DNA from: Solen grandis
Lineage: Eukaryota > Mollusca > Bivalvia > Adapedonta > Solenidae
Reading direction: 5' to 3'
DNA length: 64,000 bases
NCBI GenBank assembly: GCA_021229015.1
Contig: CM037785.1
Location: 39,366,766 to 39,430,765 of the forward strand
Part shown: in pieces, positions 45,437-56,923 of the stretch
How positions within the stretch are numbered: the first letter of the stretch is position 1
How the letters are laid out: every line of letters begins with the position of its first letter
Made by a program: the position numbers and the translations under genes
Notes under the pieces: model-generated
Databases searched by the model: none
Told to the model about the DNA's origin: nothing
The model's input: only the letters and a program-made list of their open reading frames with translations

Positions 45437-48355
45437 AATCTGAATCTGGCACAATAACGACCTGTTGACGATTTACTTATCACGAAACCTAATCTGGCGC
45501 AATAACGACCTGTTGACGATTTACTTATCACGAATCCTAATCTGGCACAATAACGACCTGTTGACGATTTACTTATCACGAATCCTAATCTGGCACAATA
45601 ACGACCTGTTGACGATTTACTTATCACGAATCCTAATCTGGCACAATAACGACCTGTTGACGATTTACTTATCACGAATCCTAATCTGGCACAATAACGA
45701 CCTGTTGACGATTTACTTATCACGAATCCTAATCTGGCACAATAACGACCTGTTGACGATTTACTTATCACGAATCCTAATCTGGCACAATAACGACCTG
45801 TTGACGATTTACTTATCAAGAATCCTAATCTGGCACAATAACGACCTGTTGACGGTTTACTTATCACGAATCCTAATCTGGCACAATAACGACCTGTTGA
45901 CGGTTTACTTATCAAGAATCCTAATCTGGCACAATAACGACCTGTTGACGATTTACTTATCACGAATCCTAATCTGGCGCAATAACGACCTGTTGACGAT
46001 TTACTTATCACGAATCCTCATCTGGCGCAATAACGACCTGTTGACGATTTACTTATCACGAATCCTAATCTGGCACAATAACGACCTGTTGACGGTTTAC
46101 TTATCACGAATCCTAATCTGGCACAATAACGACCTGTTGGCGATTTACTTATCACGAATCCTAATCTGGTACAATAACGACCTGTTGACGATTTACTTAT
46201 CACGAAACCTAATCTGGCGCAATAACGACCTGTTGACGATTTACTTATCACGAATCCTAATCTGGCGCAATAACGACCTGTTGACGATTTACTTATCACG
46301 AATCCTAATCTGGCACAATAACGACCTGTTGACGGTTTACTTATCACGAATCCTAATCTGGCACAATAACGACCTGTTGACGGTTTACTTATCAAGAATC
46401 CTAATCTGGCACAATAACGACCTGTTGACGATTTACTTATCACGAATCCTAATCTGGCGCAATAACGACCTGTTGACGATTTACTTTACGATTTACTTAT
46501 CACGAATCCTAATCTGGCACAATAACGACCTGTTGACGATTAACTTATCACGATACTTTTTAATCGTCGCAAAATAAAAGACGCTTTATATTCATGAATC
46601 TTAATCTGGCACAATAAAGACCTGTAGACGCTTTATATATCATGAATCTTAATCTGGCACAATAATGAAATGTTGACACTTTATTTATCATGAATCCTGA
46701 TCTGGTACAATAACGACTTGCTGACGCTTTATTTATCATGAATTTTAATCTGGCGCAATAACGAGCTGTCGCTGCCTTATTTATCATGATTCTCAATCTG
46801 GCGCAATAAAGACCTGTTGATGCTTTATTTATCATGAATCTTAATCTGGCGCAATAAAGACCTGTTGATGCTTTATTTATCATGAATCTTAATCTTGCGC
46901 AATAAAGACCTGTTGATGCTTTATTTATCATGAATCTTAATCTTGCACAATAAAGACCTGTTGATGCTTTATTTATCATGAATCTTAATCTTGCACAATA
47001 AAGACCTGTTGATGCTTTATTTATCATGAATCTTAATCTGGCGCAATAAAGACCTGTTGATGCTTTATTTATCATGAATCTTAATCTTGCACAATAACGA
47101 CCTGTGAACGCTTTATTTATCATGAATCTCAATCTGGCGCAATAAAGACCTGTTGATGCTTTATTTATCATGAATCTTAATCTGGCGCAATAAAGACCTG
47201 TTGATGCTTTATTTATCATGAATCTCAATCTGGCACAATAACGAGCTGTTACTGCTTTATTTATTATGAATCTTAATCTTGCACAATAACGAGCCGTTAC
47301 TGCTTTATTTATCATGAATCTTAATCTTGCACAATAAAGACCTGTTGATGCTTTATTTATCATGAATCTTAATCAGCCACAATAAAGACTTGTTGGCGAT
47401 TTACTTATAATGAATCTTAATCTGGCGCAATAACGACCTGTGACGCTTTATTTATCATGAATCTTAATCTGGCACAATAACGACCTGTTTCCGCTTCATT
47501 TATCATGATTTTGAATCTGGCGCAATAACGACTTGTTGCCGCTCTATTTATCATGATTTTGAATTTGGGGCAATAACTACCTGTTTCCGCTTTATTTATC
47601 ATGATTTTGAATCTGGCGCAATAACGACTTGTTGCCGCTTTATTTATCATGATTTTGAATCTGGCGCAATAACGACTTGTTGCCGTTTTATTTATCATGA
47701 TTTTGAATCTGGCGCAATAACGACCTGTTTCCGCTTTATTTATCATGATTTTGAATCTGGCGCAATAACGACCTGTTTCCGCTTTATTTATCATGATTTT
47801 GAATCTGGCGCAATAACGACCTGTTTCCGCTTTATTTATCATGATTTTGAATCTGGCGCAATAACGACCTGTTTCCGCTTTATTTATCATGATTTTGAAT
47901 CTGGCGCAATAACGACCTGTTTCCGCTTTATTTATCATGATTTTGAATCTAGCGCAATAACAACTTGTTGCCGCTTTATTTATCATGATTTTGAATCTGG
48001 CGCAATAACGGATTGATTCCGCTTTATTTATCATGATTATGAATCTGGCGCAATAACGACCTGTTTCCGCTTTATTCATCATGATTTTTAATCTGGCGCA
48101 ATAACGACCTGTTGCCGCTTTATTTATCATGATTTTTAATCTTGGCGCAAAACGACCTGTTTCCGCTTTATTTATCATGATTTTGAATCTGGCGCAATAA
48201 CGACCTGTTTCCGCTTTATTTATCATGATTTTGAATCTGGCGCAATAACGACCTGTTTCCGCTTTATTTATCATGATTTTGAATCTGGCGCAATAACGAC
48301 CTGTTTCCGCTTTATTTATCATGATTTTGAATCTGGCGCAATAACGACCTGTTAT
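45437..48355. repeat. 48-bp satellite, about 60 copies in three subfamilies
   Basis: The unit contains AATCTGGCNCAATAACGACC. Subfamily A (45437-46560) continues TGTTGACGATTTACTTATCA then CGAATCCT. Subfamily B (about 46590-47410) has AAAGACCTGTTGATGC and TTTATTTATCATGAATCTT. Subfamily C (about 47450-48355) has TTTCCGCTTTATTTATCATG and ATTTTG. As 48 is a multiple of three and the unit lacks stops, long frames run on the minus strand (repeats of TGRYCAR) and in A also on the plus strand. Codon comparison between subfamilies shows mostly amino-acid-changing differences, so I treat it as non-coding. The array resumes after the LINE at 49921 for less than one unit. Confidence 0.95.
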
Positions 48356-49920
48356 TAGGTCCATTACTGTTTCTTGTTTTCGTAAATGACATAACAGCAA
48401 ATTTGTTAAGTATTACACGTTTATTTGCAGATGACACTTCTCTTTCTTGTTGTGCCTCTAACATTAATTACATTGAAGGAATTATTAACCATTATTTTCA
48501 GATGATATCTCAGTGGTCTAAGCAATGGCTAGTGTCGTTCAATCCTTCAAAAACCGAAGCCATTGTATTTTCTAATAACAACATTCATGCTCCCTCATTA
48601 GTCTTTGACGGTGTTCCTGTCCAATTAATTAACAGTCATAAACATTTAGGATTGACATAAAGTAGTAATGGCAAATGGAAGGAACACGTTGAAAAAATTA
48701 CTTCTTCGGCGTCAAAAATTCTTGATATGATGAGATTTCTTAAGTTCAAACTACGTAGAGACGCTCTTAATCAAATATATATATCTTTCTTAAGACCAAT
48801 TCTTGAATATGCCTCTATAGTATGGGATAATTGCACTTTATATGAGAAAGATACTCTTGAAAAAATACAAACCGAGGCGGCAAGAATAGTAACTGGTACT
48901 ACTAGGTCTTTTTCTTTATACAATTTGTATCGAGAAACTGGTTGGCTAAGCTTATCTGATAGGCGTAAATATCAAAAACTTGTAATGGCCTATAAAATTG
49001 TTAATGGTTTGACTCCTAATTACATTAACGAAATGTATCCTTCAGCTGTAATACAAAGAACTACCTACCCATTACGTAATGCCCTAAACTTAGATACAGT
49101 TGCTAGACGAACTGAGCTCTTTGCAAATTCCTTCATTCCTTCATCAGTTTCTTTATGGAACGAGCTTTCTATTGAAACCAGGTCTATCACTTCACTTTCG
49201 GCCTTTAAATCCATTATTTTACGTATGTTTAATTTTATTGAAATACCTAAATATTATTCTGTTGGTCAAAGAAAGCTATCTGTATTGCATACAAGAATTC
49301 GCAATAAATGTAGTGACCTTCAGTCAGACCTATTCTGTAACCATATCTCGAATGTAGATGTGGATGTAGATGTGGATGTAGATGTGGATTCGAAATTGAA
49401 GATGCTGAACATTTCTTTTTTACTTGCAATAATTTAAATAATCAACGTTTAAGAATGTTCCGTGAACTGAGATCGTTTCATCCACTCAATCTGCATAAAT
49501 TACTCTATGGGTCTGATTCATTGTCTCATGATGATAATGTAAAAATATTTCTTGCAGTTCAACAATTCATTAAAGAATCTAAAAGGTTCGCTTAATGCTG
49601 CAGCCCCTGTGAGATTTCATCAATCATTTCTTAGCATTAATCAAGGTGTTCACTGATATTTTTATCTTTATTTTTACTCTCTCTCTTATTCAGTTGTTAA
49701 TGTCATTTAAATGGTTAAACCCATACTTTATACTTTACATTAGTCTTTTCAGCAACACATTTTGTTAATTTATCTAAGGGAAGAGCATTATCTAAGTTTT
49801 CGGAACTTGTAGCTCAACCCATTTTTTACCAATATGTATGATAAATGTATGTTATATGTTATATGTTATATGTAATTCTTTTGTGTAAAGTTTGGAAAAA
49901 TAAAATATGTTTAAAGTAAA
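48356..49920 (+). mobile_element. 5'-truncated LINE (CR1/jockey group) inserted in the satellite
   Basis: The insertion is bounded by the 13-bp direct repeat AACGACCTGTTAT (48343-48355 and 49921-49933). It begins inside the reverse transcriptase domain, LGPLLFLVFVNDI followed by RLFADDTSL with the FADD active-site box. It then runs through the thumb and C-terminal region (HLGLT, ILEYASIVWDN, EAARIVTGTT, YKIVNGLTPNYI). The frame has one stop at 48658-48660. A shift at a GATGTG microsatellite (49352-49392) follows, after which CGFEIEDAEHFFFTCNN continues to TAA at 49593-49595. The AT-rich 3' UTR has short TTATATG repeats near 49850-49872. It is a dead copy, since the 5' part and endonuclease are missing. 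Confidence 0.9.
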
Positions 49921-49933
49921 AACGACCTGTTAT

Positions 49934-50161
49934 CGCTTTACTTCGAAGACATGCCATTTTAAATCTCTGTAGAAAATCGTTTGGGAAGCTGTGTTTTGGA
50001 TCAATAAGAATCAGTATGTTAAAGTTAATGATGCTTTCACTGTGACCAGGAGACTTTTGTGTGTGTGTGTGTGTGCGCGCGCGCGCGTGAGAGAGAGAGA
50101 GAGAGAGAGAATAGATTGGCAAATAGGCTCATCCCATCGAAAATATGTTCATTTTCATTAA
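49934..50161. other. flank with compound (GT)(GC)(GA) microsatellite
   Basis: After the last partial satellite unit comes unique sequence, then at about 50059-50110 an alternating GT, GC and GA run. The GT/GC part is purine-pyrimidine alternating and could adopt Z-DNA. Confidence 0.85.
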
Positions 50162-50892
50162 GGACGTTTCAGCAAGCTTTTTTTTTTTCTTTTTCTTTTT
50201 AATTTCTCCTTTATTTTAAGTAGAATGATAGAAGAAACCCCAAATTTTAAGATTCATGTGTTAAGAATATCATCAAAAGTATATTTGCTAAATTTAGAAT
50301 GAACAAAAAGTCACATTTTAGTGTTTTTTTTTTGCAAATTTGGCTAAAATTTCAAGAAAAAACAGTTTTAGTTAAGAACAAATCTGGTGAGGTATGTATT
50401 TTTTTACATTTTCATAAAGCATTTACATTTGAAAATTGACTCTGAAAAAATAAAGAAAATCTGTCCATTGAAAAAAAAAATATATAGAAAATATATATAT
50501 ACAAATTCACAGTTTTGGGATAGTTTTTGTATATAATTTGGGTTCGGATACAAGTAAGATTTTATGCCCGTTTTTATTTTCAATGCATATTTGACAGTAT
50601 TTTTATCTGTAACTTATAGAATACATTATAAGTTAAAAATGATGATTTTTTTTTTTTAATATCATTTAAATATGTGTTACAGAATTTAGAAACGAAATCT
50701 TTCTTATTTTTTAATGTCATGTTTTTTCAACAAATTTTAGCAAATAGTGATGTTCTACCATAAGCTCAATCTCTAAAACAAACATGGTGACCCCCTTTTT
50801 TTGATACATATAACTTTTAGTTTAAGTCTAAAGTACTTATATGCAAATTTTTAGAAAAATCTGCCCGTTAGAGAAAACCCGCTGAAACACCC
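50162..50892. mobile_element. 731-bp TIR element with TTAA target sites
   Basis: Left end GGACGTTTCAGC and inverted right end (GGGTGTTTCAGC reading inward) match at 10 of 12 positions. Each is directly preceded or followed by TTAA (50158-50161 and 50893-50896). TTAA targets suit piggyBac or Kolobok; the GG start fits Kolobok better. The interior is AT-rich and lacks a transposase. Confidence 0.55.
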
Positions 50893-50896
50893 TTAA

Positions 50897-51296
50897 AATT
50901 CACGGTAAGTAAAACAGCGTTAACAGAGCCATTTTTAAATAGGCTTTGCAATTGTAAACTTGATTCTACCGAAAATTGTTTAGAAACTATAAAAACCGGA
51001 CAAATACTCACATTGTATATTCAGTGCGTCTCGCTCTACATGTATACAGTATGACTGTTTTCACTGTTTTCCAAAAATAGAAAAAGATCATTAAAATGCA
51101 AACATTTACTGACTAATACCTTATTAAATATGATCAATTACACTTGAAACACAAAACACGTATTTGATACCCCCCAAAAAATCACATAGAAAAATATCGG
51201 TCACTGAAAATTATTACAATCACAGCTTTACATTCGACAGCGATACCAATTTGCACATGCGCCAACGGATGTGAAAACCCATTTTAATTGGACATA

Positions 51297-51334
<38 letters not shown>

Positions 51335-51610
51335 GCCCGGATCCAGCGGGGGCCTTGCTCCCCCCGCCCCATCTGCCCTGGTCATACATTTTTCTGGGCT
51401 ATAAAATCCGTTATTACATCATAGTAATGTTGTCTAGAGGAAATCCCCATCGTGGGCCCCCATACTGAACCACCCGTATAACCACTTGACCAGCCAGACT
51501 CCTATTGTCTATGGCCCCCTGCTGTTAATGTGTAGGTAATCCGAATCGGCAGTCGTCCATGACTGTGTGATAAGCATGTGTTTAGGGTACTGCGTAAGCA
51601 AATTCAATGA
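50897..51610. other. intergenic with (AT)n
   Basis: An (AT)n run of about 33 bases at 51299-51331 is followed by a GC-rich patch (GGCCCGGATCCAGCGGGGGC) that looks like a repeat fragment. No gene is recognised. Confidence 0.45.
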
Positions 51611-53808
51611 CACGTTCACTGATTGAGAGACATTTAAATGTCATTTGCCGAGCGACCTAACAATTGGGAAAAATAGGCAATTACCAAATTGCTGTAGCAA
51701 AATAAAATCGTTGTATTCTACAGAGTAGATGCTTACCTATCGCTAGCCATGCAAATTAAACTTAATCAGAAATAGGTTGTGTTTCTAAATGTCATCAGCT
51801 TTAATATTTTTACATAACTTTTTAAGTATCTTTTTTTTTATGAAACTAACTCCTCTAAATATTTTTCATGAAAGGAATAAATACAAACAGTAGGCCGATA
51901 CTTCATCATGTTCGCTTTTTTAATATTTACGAATATAATAATCTACATGTATGTGTATTCATGGTCTCTCAATATAGACACCCTGGTGTATTTTAAATTT
52001 ATAAAAAAAAATGAATAAGAAATAAAAGAACTTGAAAATTTCAGTCTGCCATATTTTTTAACAAACCATATTTTGGGACAATGTATATGTAGATTATGCA
52101 TGATCACTTATTCAACTCAAATCAAGGTCATCTTTTATTACTGAATATTTTTTGTTTTGTCACTGATTTAACATGTAGATTTTTTTTTTAACAAAAAATC
52201 GACACGCAGAAGGGGCCCAAACCTTCTGCAACCGTCCGACCCTAAAAAATAAAGATAAAAAAATCAGGCGCACGTTTTAAGGTCGAACGGTTGCAGAAGA
52301 TTTTGGGTCCCTTCTGCGTGTCGATTTTTTTCCTTCTAAATGTTAAATCAGTGACAAAACAAACAATATTCAGTAATAAAAGATGTTGATATCTAATATA
52401 AATCTTTAATATCCGTTTTATTTCGCACATGAATTTTGTTTCTGTGCATTAGTATTTCGTATTCATCGACTTATCAGTACTTATAAGTTTCATGAAAATA
52501 ATACTTAAAACGTTGTGTATAAATAGTAAAGATGATGACATGTAGAAACACAACCATTTCTGATTAAGTTTTATTTGCATGGCTAGCGATAGGTATGCAT
52601 CTACTCTGCATAATAATAAGATTTTTTTTGCTACAGCAAAATAACAAAACAAAAAAAACGTTTAACTTTTTTAAGAACGAAATCGGCAATTTTTCATACC
52701 TGAAAGTTCATCAACCTGCCGGCAGCTAAGTAGCTCGCTTTTAAAGCAAGATTTAAAACTTTATACATGTAGAGAAAAGTGAATTAAAAATTCGTTGAGT
52801 AGATTTAGCCAAAGTAGTTTTTTTCCCATTAATTCATTTTTATGCTATTCTTAAACTGCATTTGTCTAGAATAGTTTATAGCTGTAACTGATACCAACGT
52901 TTGGTTATTACCTATTCTTCCCTATTGTTAAATCGCTCGGCAGACGACATATATATATAATAATATTCCTACGAATTATTTGAATCAGGATGTAAATCTT
53001 GATCTAAGGACTGAGGATAATGTTATGTAACAGCCATTTAATGACAATATTTCTATCTTAGAAGTTAAGAGAGCGTTAGACAGAGCTAAGCTTAGAAAAG
53101 CTACAGGTATTGACAATATCCATTCGGAGGAGCTAAAAAATAATGCAACCGCTATGTTTTTACATGTTTTATTTGATATTTGTTTTAATAAGGGTATTGT
53201 ACCTTCTATATGGAATAAATGTATCATCCATCCTATACCTAAATCGTCAACTGCTGATGCTAGGGACCCTCTATCATACAGAGGAATAGCGTTGACGTGT
53301 ACCATGTATAAACTGTACTGCAGTATATTGAATGACAGGCTTAGCACTTCGTCAGAAGCTAATAACATTATTGTTGATGAGCAAAATGGCTTAAGAAAGA
53401 AAAGGAGTACAATAGATCATATTTCATCTCTTGTCAATCTTATTGATACAAGAAAGAAATTGAAGAAAAGTACTTTTACTGCTTTCATCGATTTTCGTAA
53501 AGCGTATGATCTAATCAATCGTTCTAAATTGTGGAAAAGACTGCAAGATATTGATATTTGTGGTAGAATGTTAAGCGCTGTAAAATCTTTATACTCATGT
53601 GTAGCCTCATGTATCCTAATTAATTCTTTTACTACAGAGTGGTTCGATGTGCAGTGTGGCTTACGGCAAGGCTGTGGGTTATCGCCGATATTTTTTAATT
53701 TTTATATTAATGACCTAGCTGTGTTTTTAAAATCGTTTAACGTTGGTGTCACCATTGATAATGAGAGTGTTTGTATACTTCTGTATGCCGATGATATTGT
53801 TTTAATGG
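51611..53808 (+). repeat. 2.2-kb tandem duplication, copy 1
   Basis: This block and 53809-55973 start with the same CACGTTCACTGATTGAGAGA and end with the same ATTGTTTTAATGGC, and are nearly identical between. Each copy contains a foldback and a reverse transcriptase fragment. The junction sits inside the RT frame, just after YADDIVLMA. Known differences are a C/T change making a stop in copy 1, and a scrambled 80-bp patch near the start of the RT part in copy 2. Confidence 0.93.
51637..52951. repeat. 1.3-kb foldback element, copy 1
   Basis: Inverted arms start at TTTGCCGAGCGACCTAACAA (left) and mirror TTGTTAAATCGCTCGGCAGA (right). Further inward, GCTGTAGCAAAA at 51691 mirrors TTTTGCTACAGC ending at 52637. 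GTAGATGCTTACCTATCGCT mirrors AGCGATAGGTATGCATCTAC. The centre is a GACACGCAGAAGG hairpin with TTCTGCAACCGT. The arms are imperfect and AT-rich; no transposase. Confidence 0.8.
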
Positions 53809-53858
53809 CACGTTCACTGATTGAGAGACATTTAAATGTCATTTGCCGAGCGACCTAA
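52961..53858 (+). pseudogene. LINE reverse transcriptase fragment, copy 1 (truncated by duplication)
   Basis: The frame begins around PTNYLNQDVNLDL and has one stop (TAA at about 53028, where copy 2 has CAA). It continues RALDRAKLRKATGIDNIHSE, IPKSS...YRGIALT, EQNGLRKKRSTIDHI, AFIDFRKAYDLINR, GLRQGCGLSPIFFNFYINDL and LLYADDIVLMA. These are RT blocks 1-5 of a non-LTR retrotransposon, with the catalytic Asp in FIDFRKAYD and YADD. After LMA the frame runs into the start of the next duplicate (RSLIERHLNVICRAT) and stops. It is not functional. Confidence 0.9.
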
Positions 53859-55973
53859 CAATTGGGAAAAATAGGCAATTACCAAATTGCTGTAGCAAAA
53901 TAAAATCGTTGTATTCTACAGAGTAGATGCTTACCTATCGCTAGCCATGCAAATTAAACTTAATCAGAAATAGGTTGTGTTTCTAAATGTCATCAGCTTT
54001 AATATTTTTACATAACTTTTTAAGTATCTTTTTTTTTATGAAACTAACTCCTCTAAATATTTTTCATGAAAGGAATAAATACAAACAGTAGGCCGATACT
54101 TCATCATGTTCGCTTTTTTAATATTTACGAATATAATAATCTACATGTATGTGTATTCATGGTCTCTCAATATAGACACCCTGGTGTATTTTAAATTTAT
54201 AAAAAAGAAATGAATAAGAAATAAAAGAACTTGAAAATTTCAGTCTGTCATATTTTTTAACAAACCATATTTTGGGACAATGTATATGTAGATTATGCAT
54301 GATCACTTATTCAAATCAAATCAAGGTCATCTTTTATTACTGAATATTTTTTGTTTTGTCACTGATTTAACATGTAGAAATTTTTTTTTACAAAAAATCG
54401 ACACGCAGAAGGGGCCCAAACCTTCTGCAACCGTCCGACCCTAAAAAATAAAGATAAAAAAATCAGGCGCACGTTTTAAGGTCGAACGGTTGCAGAAGAT
54501 TTTGGGTCCCTTCTGCGTGTCGATTTTTTTCCTTCTAAATGTTAAATCAGTGACAAAACAAACAATATTCAGTAATAAAAGATGTTGATATCTAATATAA
54601 ATCTTTAATATCCGTTTTATTTCGCACATGAATTTTGTTTTCTGTGCATTAGTATTTCGTATTCATCGACTTATCAGTACTTATAAGTTTCATGAAAATA
54701 ATACTTAAAACGTTGTGTATAAATAGTAAAGATGATGACATGTAGAAACACAACCATTTCTGATTAAGTTTTATTTGCATGGCTAGCGATAGGTATGCAT
54801 CTACTCTGCATAATAATAAGATTTTTTTTGCTACAGCAAAATAACAAAACAAAAAAAACGTTTAACTTTTTTAAGAACGAAATCGGCAATTTTTCATACC
54901 TGAAAGTTCATCAACCTGCCGGCAGCTAAGTAGCTCGCTTTTAAAGCAAGATTTAAAACTTTATACATGTAGAGAAAAGTGAATTAAAAATTCGTTGAGT
55001 AGATTTAGCCAAAGTAGTTTTTTTCCCATTAATTCATTTTTATGCTATTCTTAAACTGCATTTGTCTAGAATAGTTTATAGCTGTAACTGATACCAACGT
55101 TTGGTTATTACCTATTCTTCCCTATTGTTAAATCGCTCGGCAGACGACATATATATATAATAATATTCCTACGAATTATTTGAATCAGGATGTAAATCTT
55201 GATCTAAGGACTGAGGATAATGTTATGCAACAGCCATTTAATGACAATATTTCTATCTTAGAAGTTAAGAGAAATTAAAAGGTATTAATCCTTCGGGGAC
55301 TAAAAATAATGAACGCTATGTTTTTACATGTTTTATTTGATATTTGTTTTAATAAGGGTATTGTACCTTCTATATGGAATAAATGTATCATCCATCCTAT
55401 ACCTAAATCGTCAACTGCTGATGCTAGGGACCCTCTATCATACAGAGGAATAGCGTTGACGTGTACCATGTATAAACTGTACTGCAGTATATTGAATGAC
55501 AGGCTTAGCACTTCGTCAGAAGCTAATAACATTATTGTTGATGAGCAAAATGGCTTAAGAAAGAAAAGGAGTACAATAGGTCATATTTCATCTCTTGTCA
55601 ATCTTATTGATACAAGAAAGAAATTGAAGAAAAGTACTTTTACTGCTTTCATCGATTTTCGTAAAGCGTATGATCTAATCAATCGTTCTAAATTGTGGAA
55701 AAGACTGCAAGATATTGATATTTGTGGTAGAATGTTAAGCGCTGTAAAATCTTTATACTCATGTGTAGCCTCATGTATCCTAATTAATTCTTTTACTACA
55801 GAGTGGTTCGATGTGCAGTGTGGCTTACGGCAAGGCTGTGGGTTATCGCCGATATTTTTTAATTTTTATATTAATGACCTAGCTGTGTTTTTAAAATCGT
55901 TTAACGTTGGTGTCACCATTGATAATGAGAGTGTTTGTATACTTCTGTATGCCGATGATATTGTTTTAATGGC
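53809..55973 (+). repeat. 2.2-kb tandem duplication, copy 2
   Basis: Copy 2 of the block at 51611-53808. It is slightly shorter because of a deletion-rich patch at about 55270-55312. It runs on into unique LINE sequence at 55974, so it marks the original position of the LINE. Confidence 0.93.
53837..55150. repeat. 1.3-kb foldback element, copy 2
   Basis: Same structure as the foldback at 51637-52951, with inner arm ends GCTGTAGC at 53889 and GCTACAGC ending at 54837. Only a few substitutions and small A/T-run length changes separate the two copies. Confidence 0.8.
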
Positions 55974-56613
55974 TGAAAATGAAAAGGACCTACAGATTTT
56001 GTTAAATGGTTTGCATGATTGGTGTCATACAAATGATATGGTGATAAACACTAGCAAGAGTTCGCCCTGAATCTCAAACGCGATCAGACTTTGTTTTTAA
56101 TTGTGGACAAGATACTTTAACTTATATTGATAGATATAAATATTTAGGCATAGTATTACAAGAGCATCTTGATCTTAATGTTACAGCAAGGGCACAGAGC
56201 GCAAGTCGAGCATTGGGTCTACTGATAGCGAAATGCAAACTGGTTGGTGGAGTACCCTATAATGTTTTTACAAAACTGTATGACTCATTGGTTTGGCCGG
56301 TGATTGCGTATGGGTCCTCTGTTTGGGGTCATAAGTCATTTTCTTGCATAAATGCTGTCCACAACCGTGCTATGAGATTTTTCCTTGGGGTGGGAAAATA
56401 TACTCCAAATGCTGCCGTATCTGGAGAAATGGGATGGGTCCCCCCTGTGGTTCGACAGTGGAAGTCTATTGTTATGCAGTTGACCCGTCTGTCCCATACT
56501 AACTCATCACGAATAAATAAACGTATTGCGTTATGGTCTGTGTCTAAATCAAGTAACTGTAAACACTGGTTTCATACTGTGACACAGACCATAACGCAAT
56601 ACGTTTATTTATT

Positions 56614-56619
<6 letters not shown>
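55151..56619 (+). pseudogene. LINE ORF2 fragment, copy 2 with C-terminal half
   Basis: The RT starts as in copy 1 but without the stop (CAGCAGCC-type Gln pair intact). It is broken at about 55270-55312, where RALDRAKLRKATGIDNI is replaced by garbled sequence. From 55309 it is open through YADDIVLMAENEKDLQILLN to MVINTSKSSP and a stop at about 56070. In another frame RPESQTRSDFVF, YIDRYKYLGIVL, LYDSLVWPVIAYGSSVWGHK and RFFLGVGKYTPNAAVSGEMG follow. These are the thumb and C-terminal region of the same protein. A deletion near 56060 explains the frame change. No endonuclease domain is found upstream, so this is a dead, truncated element. Confidence 0.9.
56506..56619. repeat. perfect 39-bp inverted repeat at LINE 3' end
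   Basis: ATCACGAATAAATAAACGTA... at 56506-56544 is exactly reversed at 56581-56619 (...TACGTTTATTTATTCGTGAT), with a 36-bp loop. A (TA)n run follows to about 56649. The left arm is LINE coding sequence (INKRIALWSVS), so the right arm is a reverse copy of it. Confidence 0.93.

Positions 56620-56649
<30 letters not shown>
56620..56649. repeat. (TA)n microsatellite
   Basis: About 30 bases of TA directly after the inverted repeat. Confidence 0.95.
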
Positions 56650-56650
<1 letters not shown>

Positions 56651-56923
56651 TAACAAATTTCCATTCCGTGTAGGCTGCGGCAGGTCTAATACATAAGTAT
56701 GAATGGTATAATATAAAATTACCTGAAAAAATGGCATGAGTCGATGGTTACCACAAAAGTCACGTGATTCCCTGCCGTGATATAGATACCGACGGTTTAT
56801 GTGTTGCACATGCATTTTTAAAAGCGTTCGTTATTTCTGGAAGGAACGAAATTTCCATGTTTTGAATAGGCATTGTTTTATTATTACATAGACTCTAAAT
56901 TATATTAAGATGTCCGATACAGT

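Noticed and set aside
45465..46577. 370-codon plus-strand frame of LTIYLSRILIW repeats
   Set aside because: It is the shadow of the 48-bp satellite, whose period is a multiple of three. The frame closes as soon as subfamily B begins.
45175..48400. Minus-strand frames of 141-327 codons with TGRYCAR repeats as a repetitive protein gene
   Set aside because: Differences between subfamilies are mostly amino-acid changing. There is no start context, splice sites or non-repeat domain, so satellite DNA is the simpler reading.
51637..52951. Foldback as the 5' UTR of the LINE
   Set aside because: It has its own inverted ends and no endonuclease or ORF1 sequence. It is better explained as a separate element upstream of an already truncated LINE.
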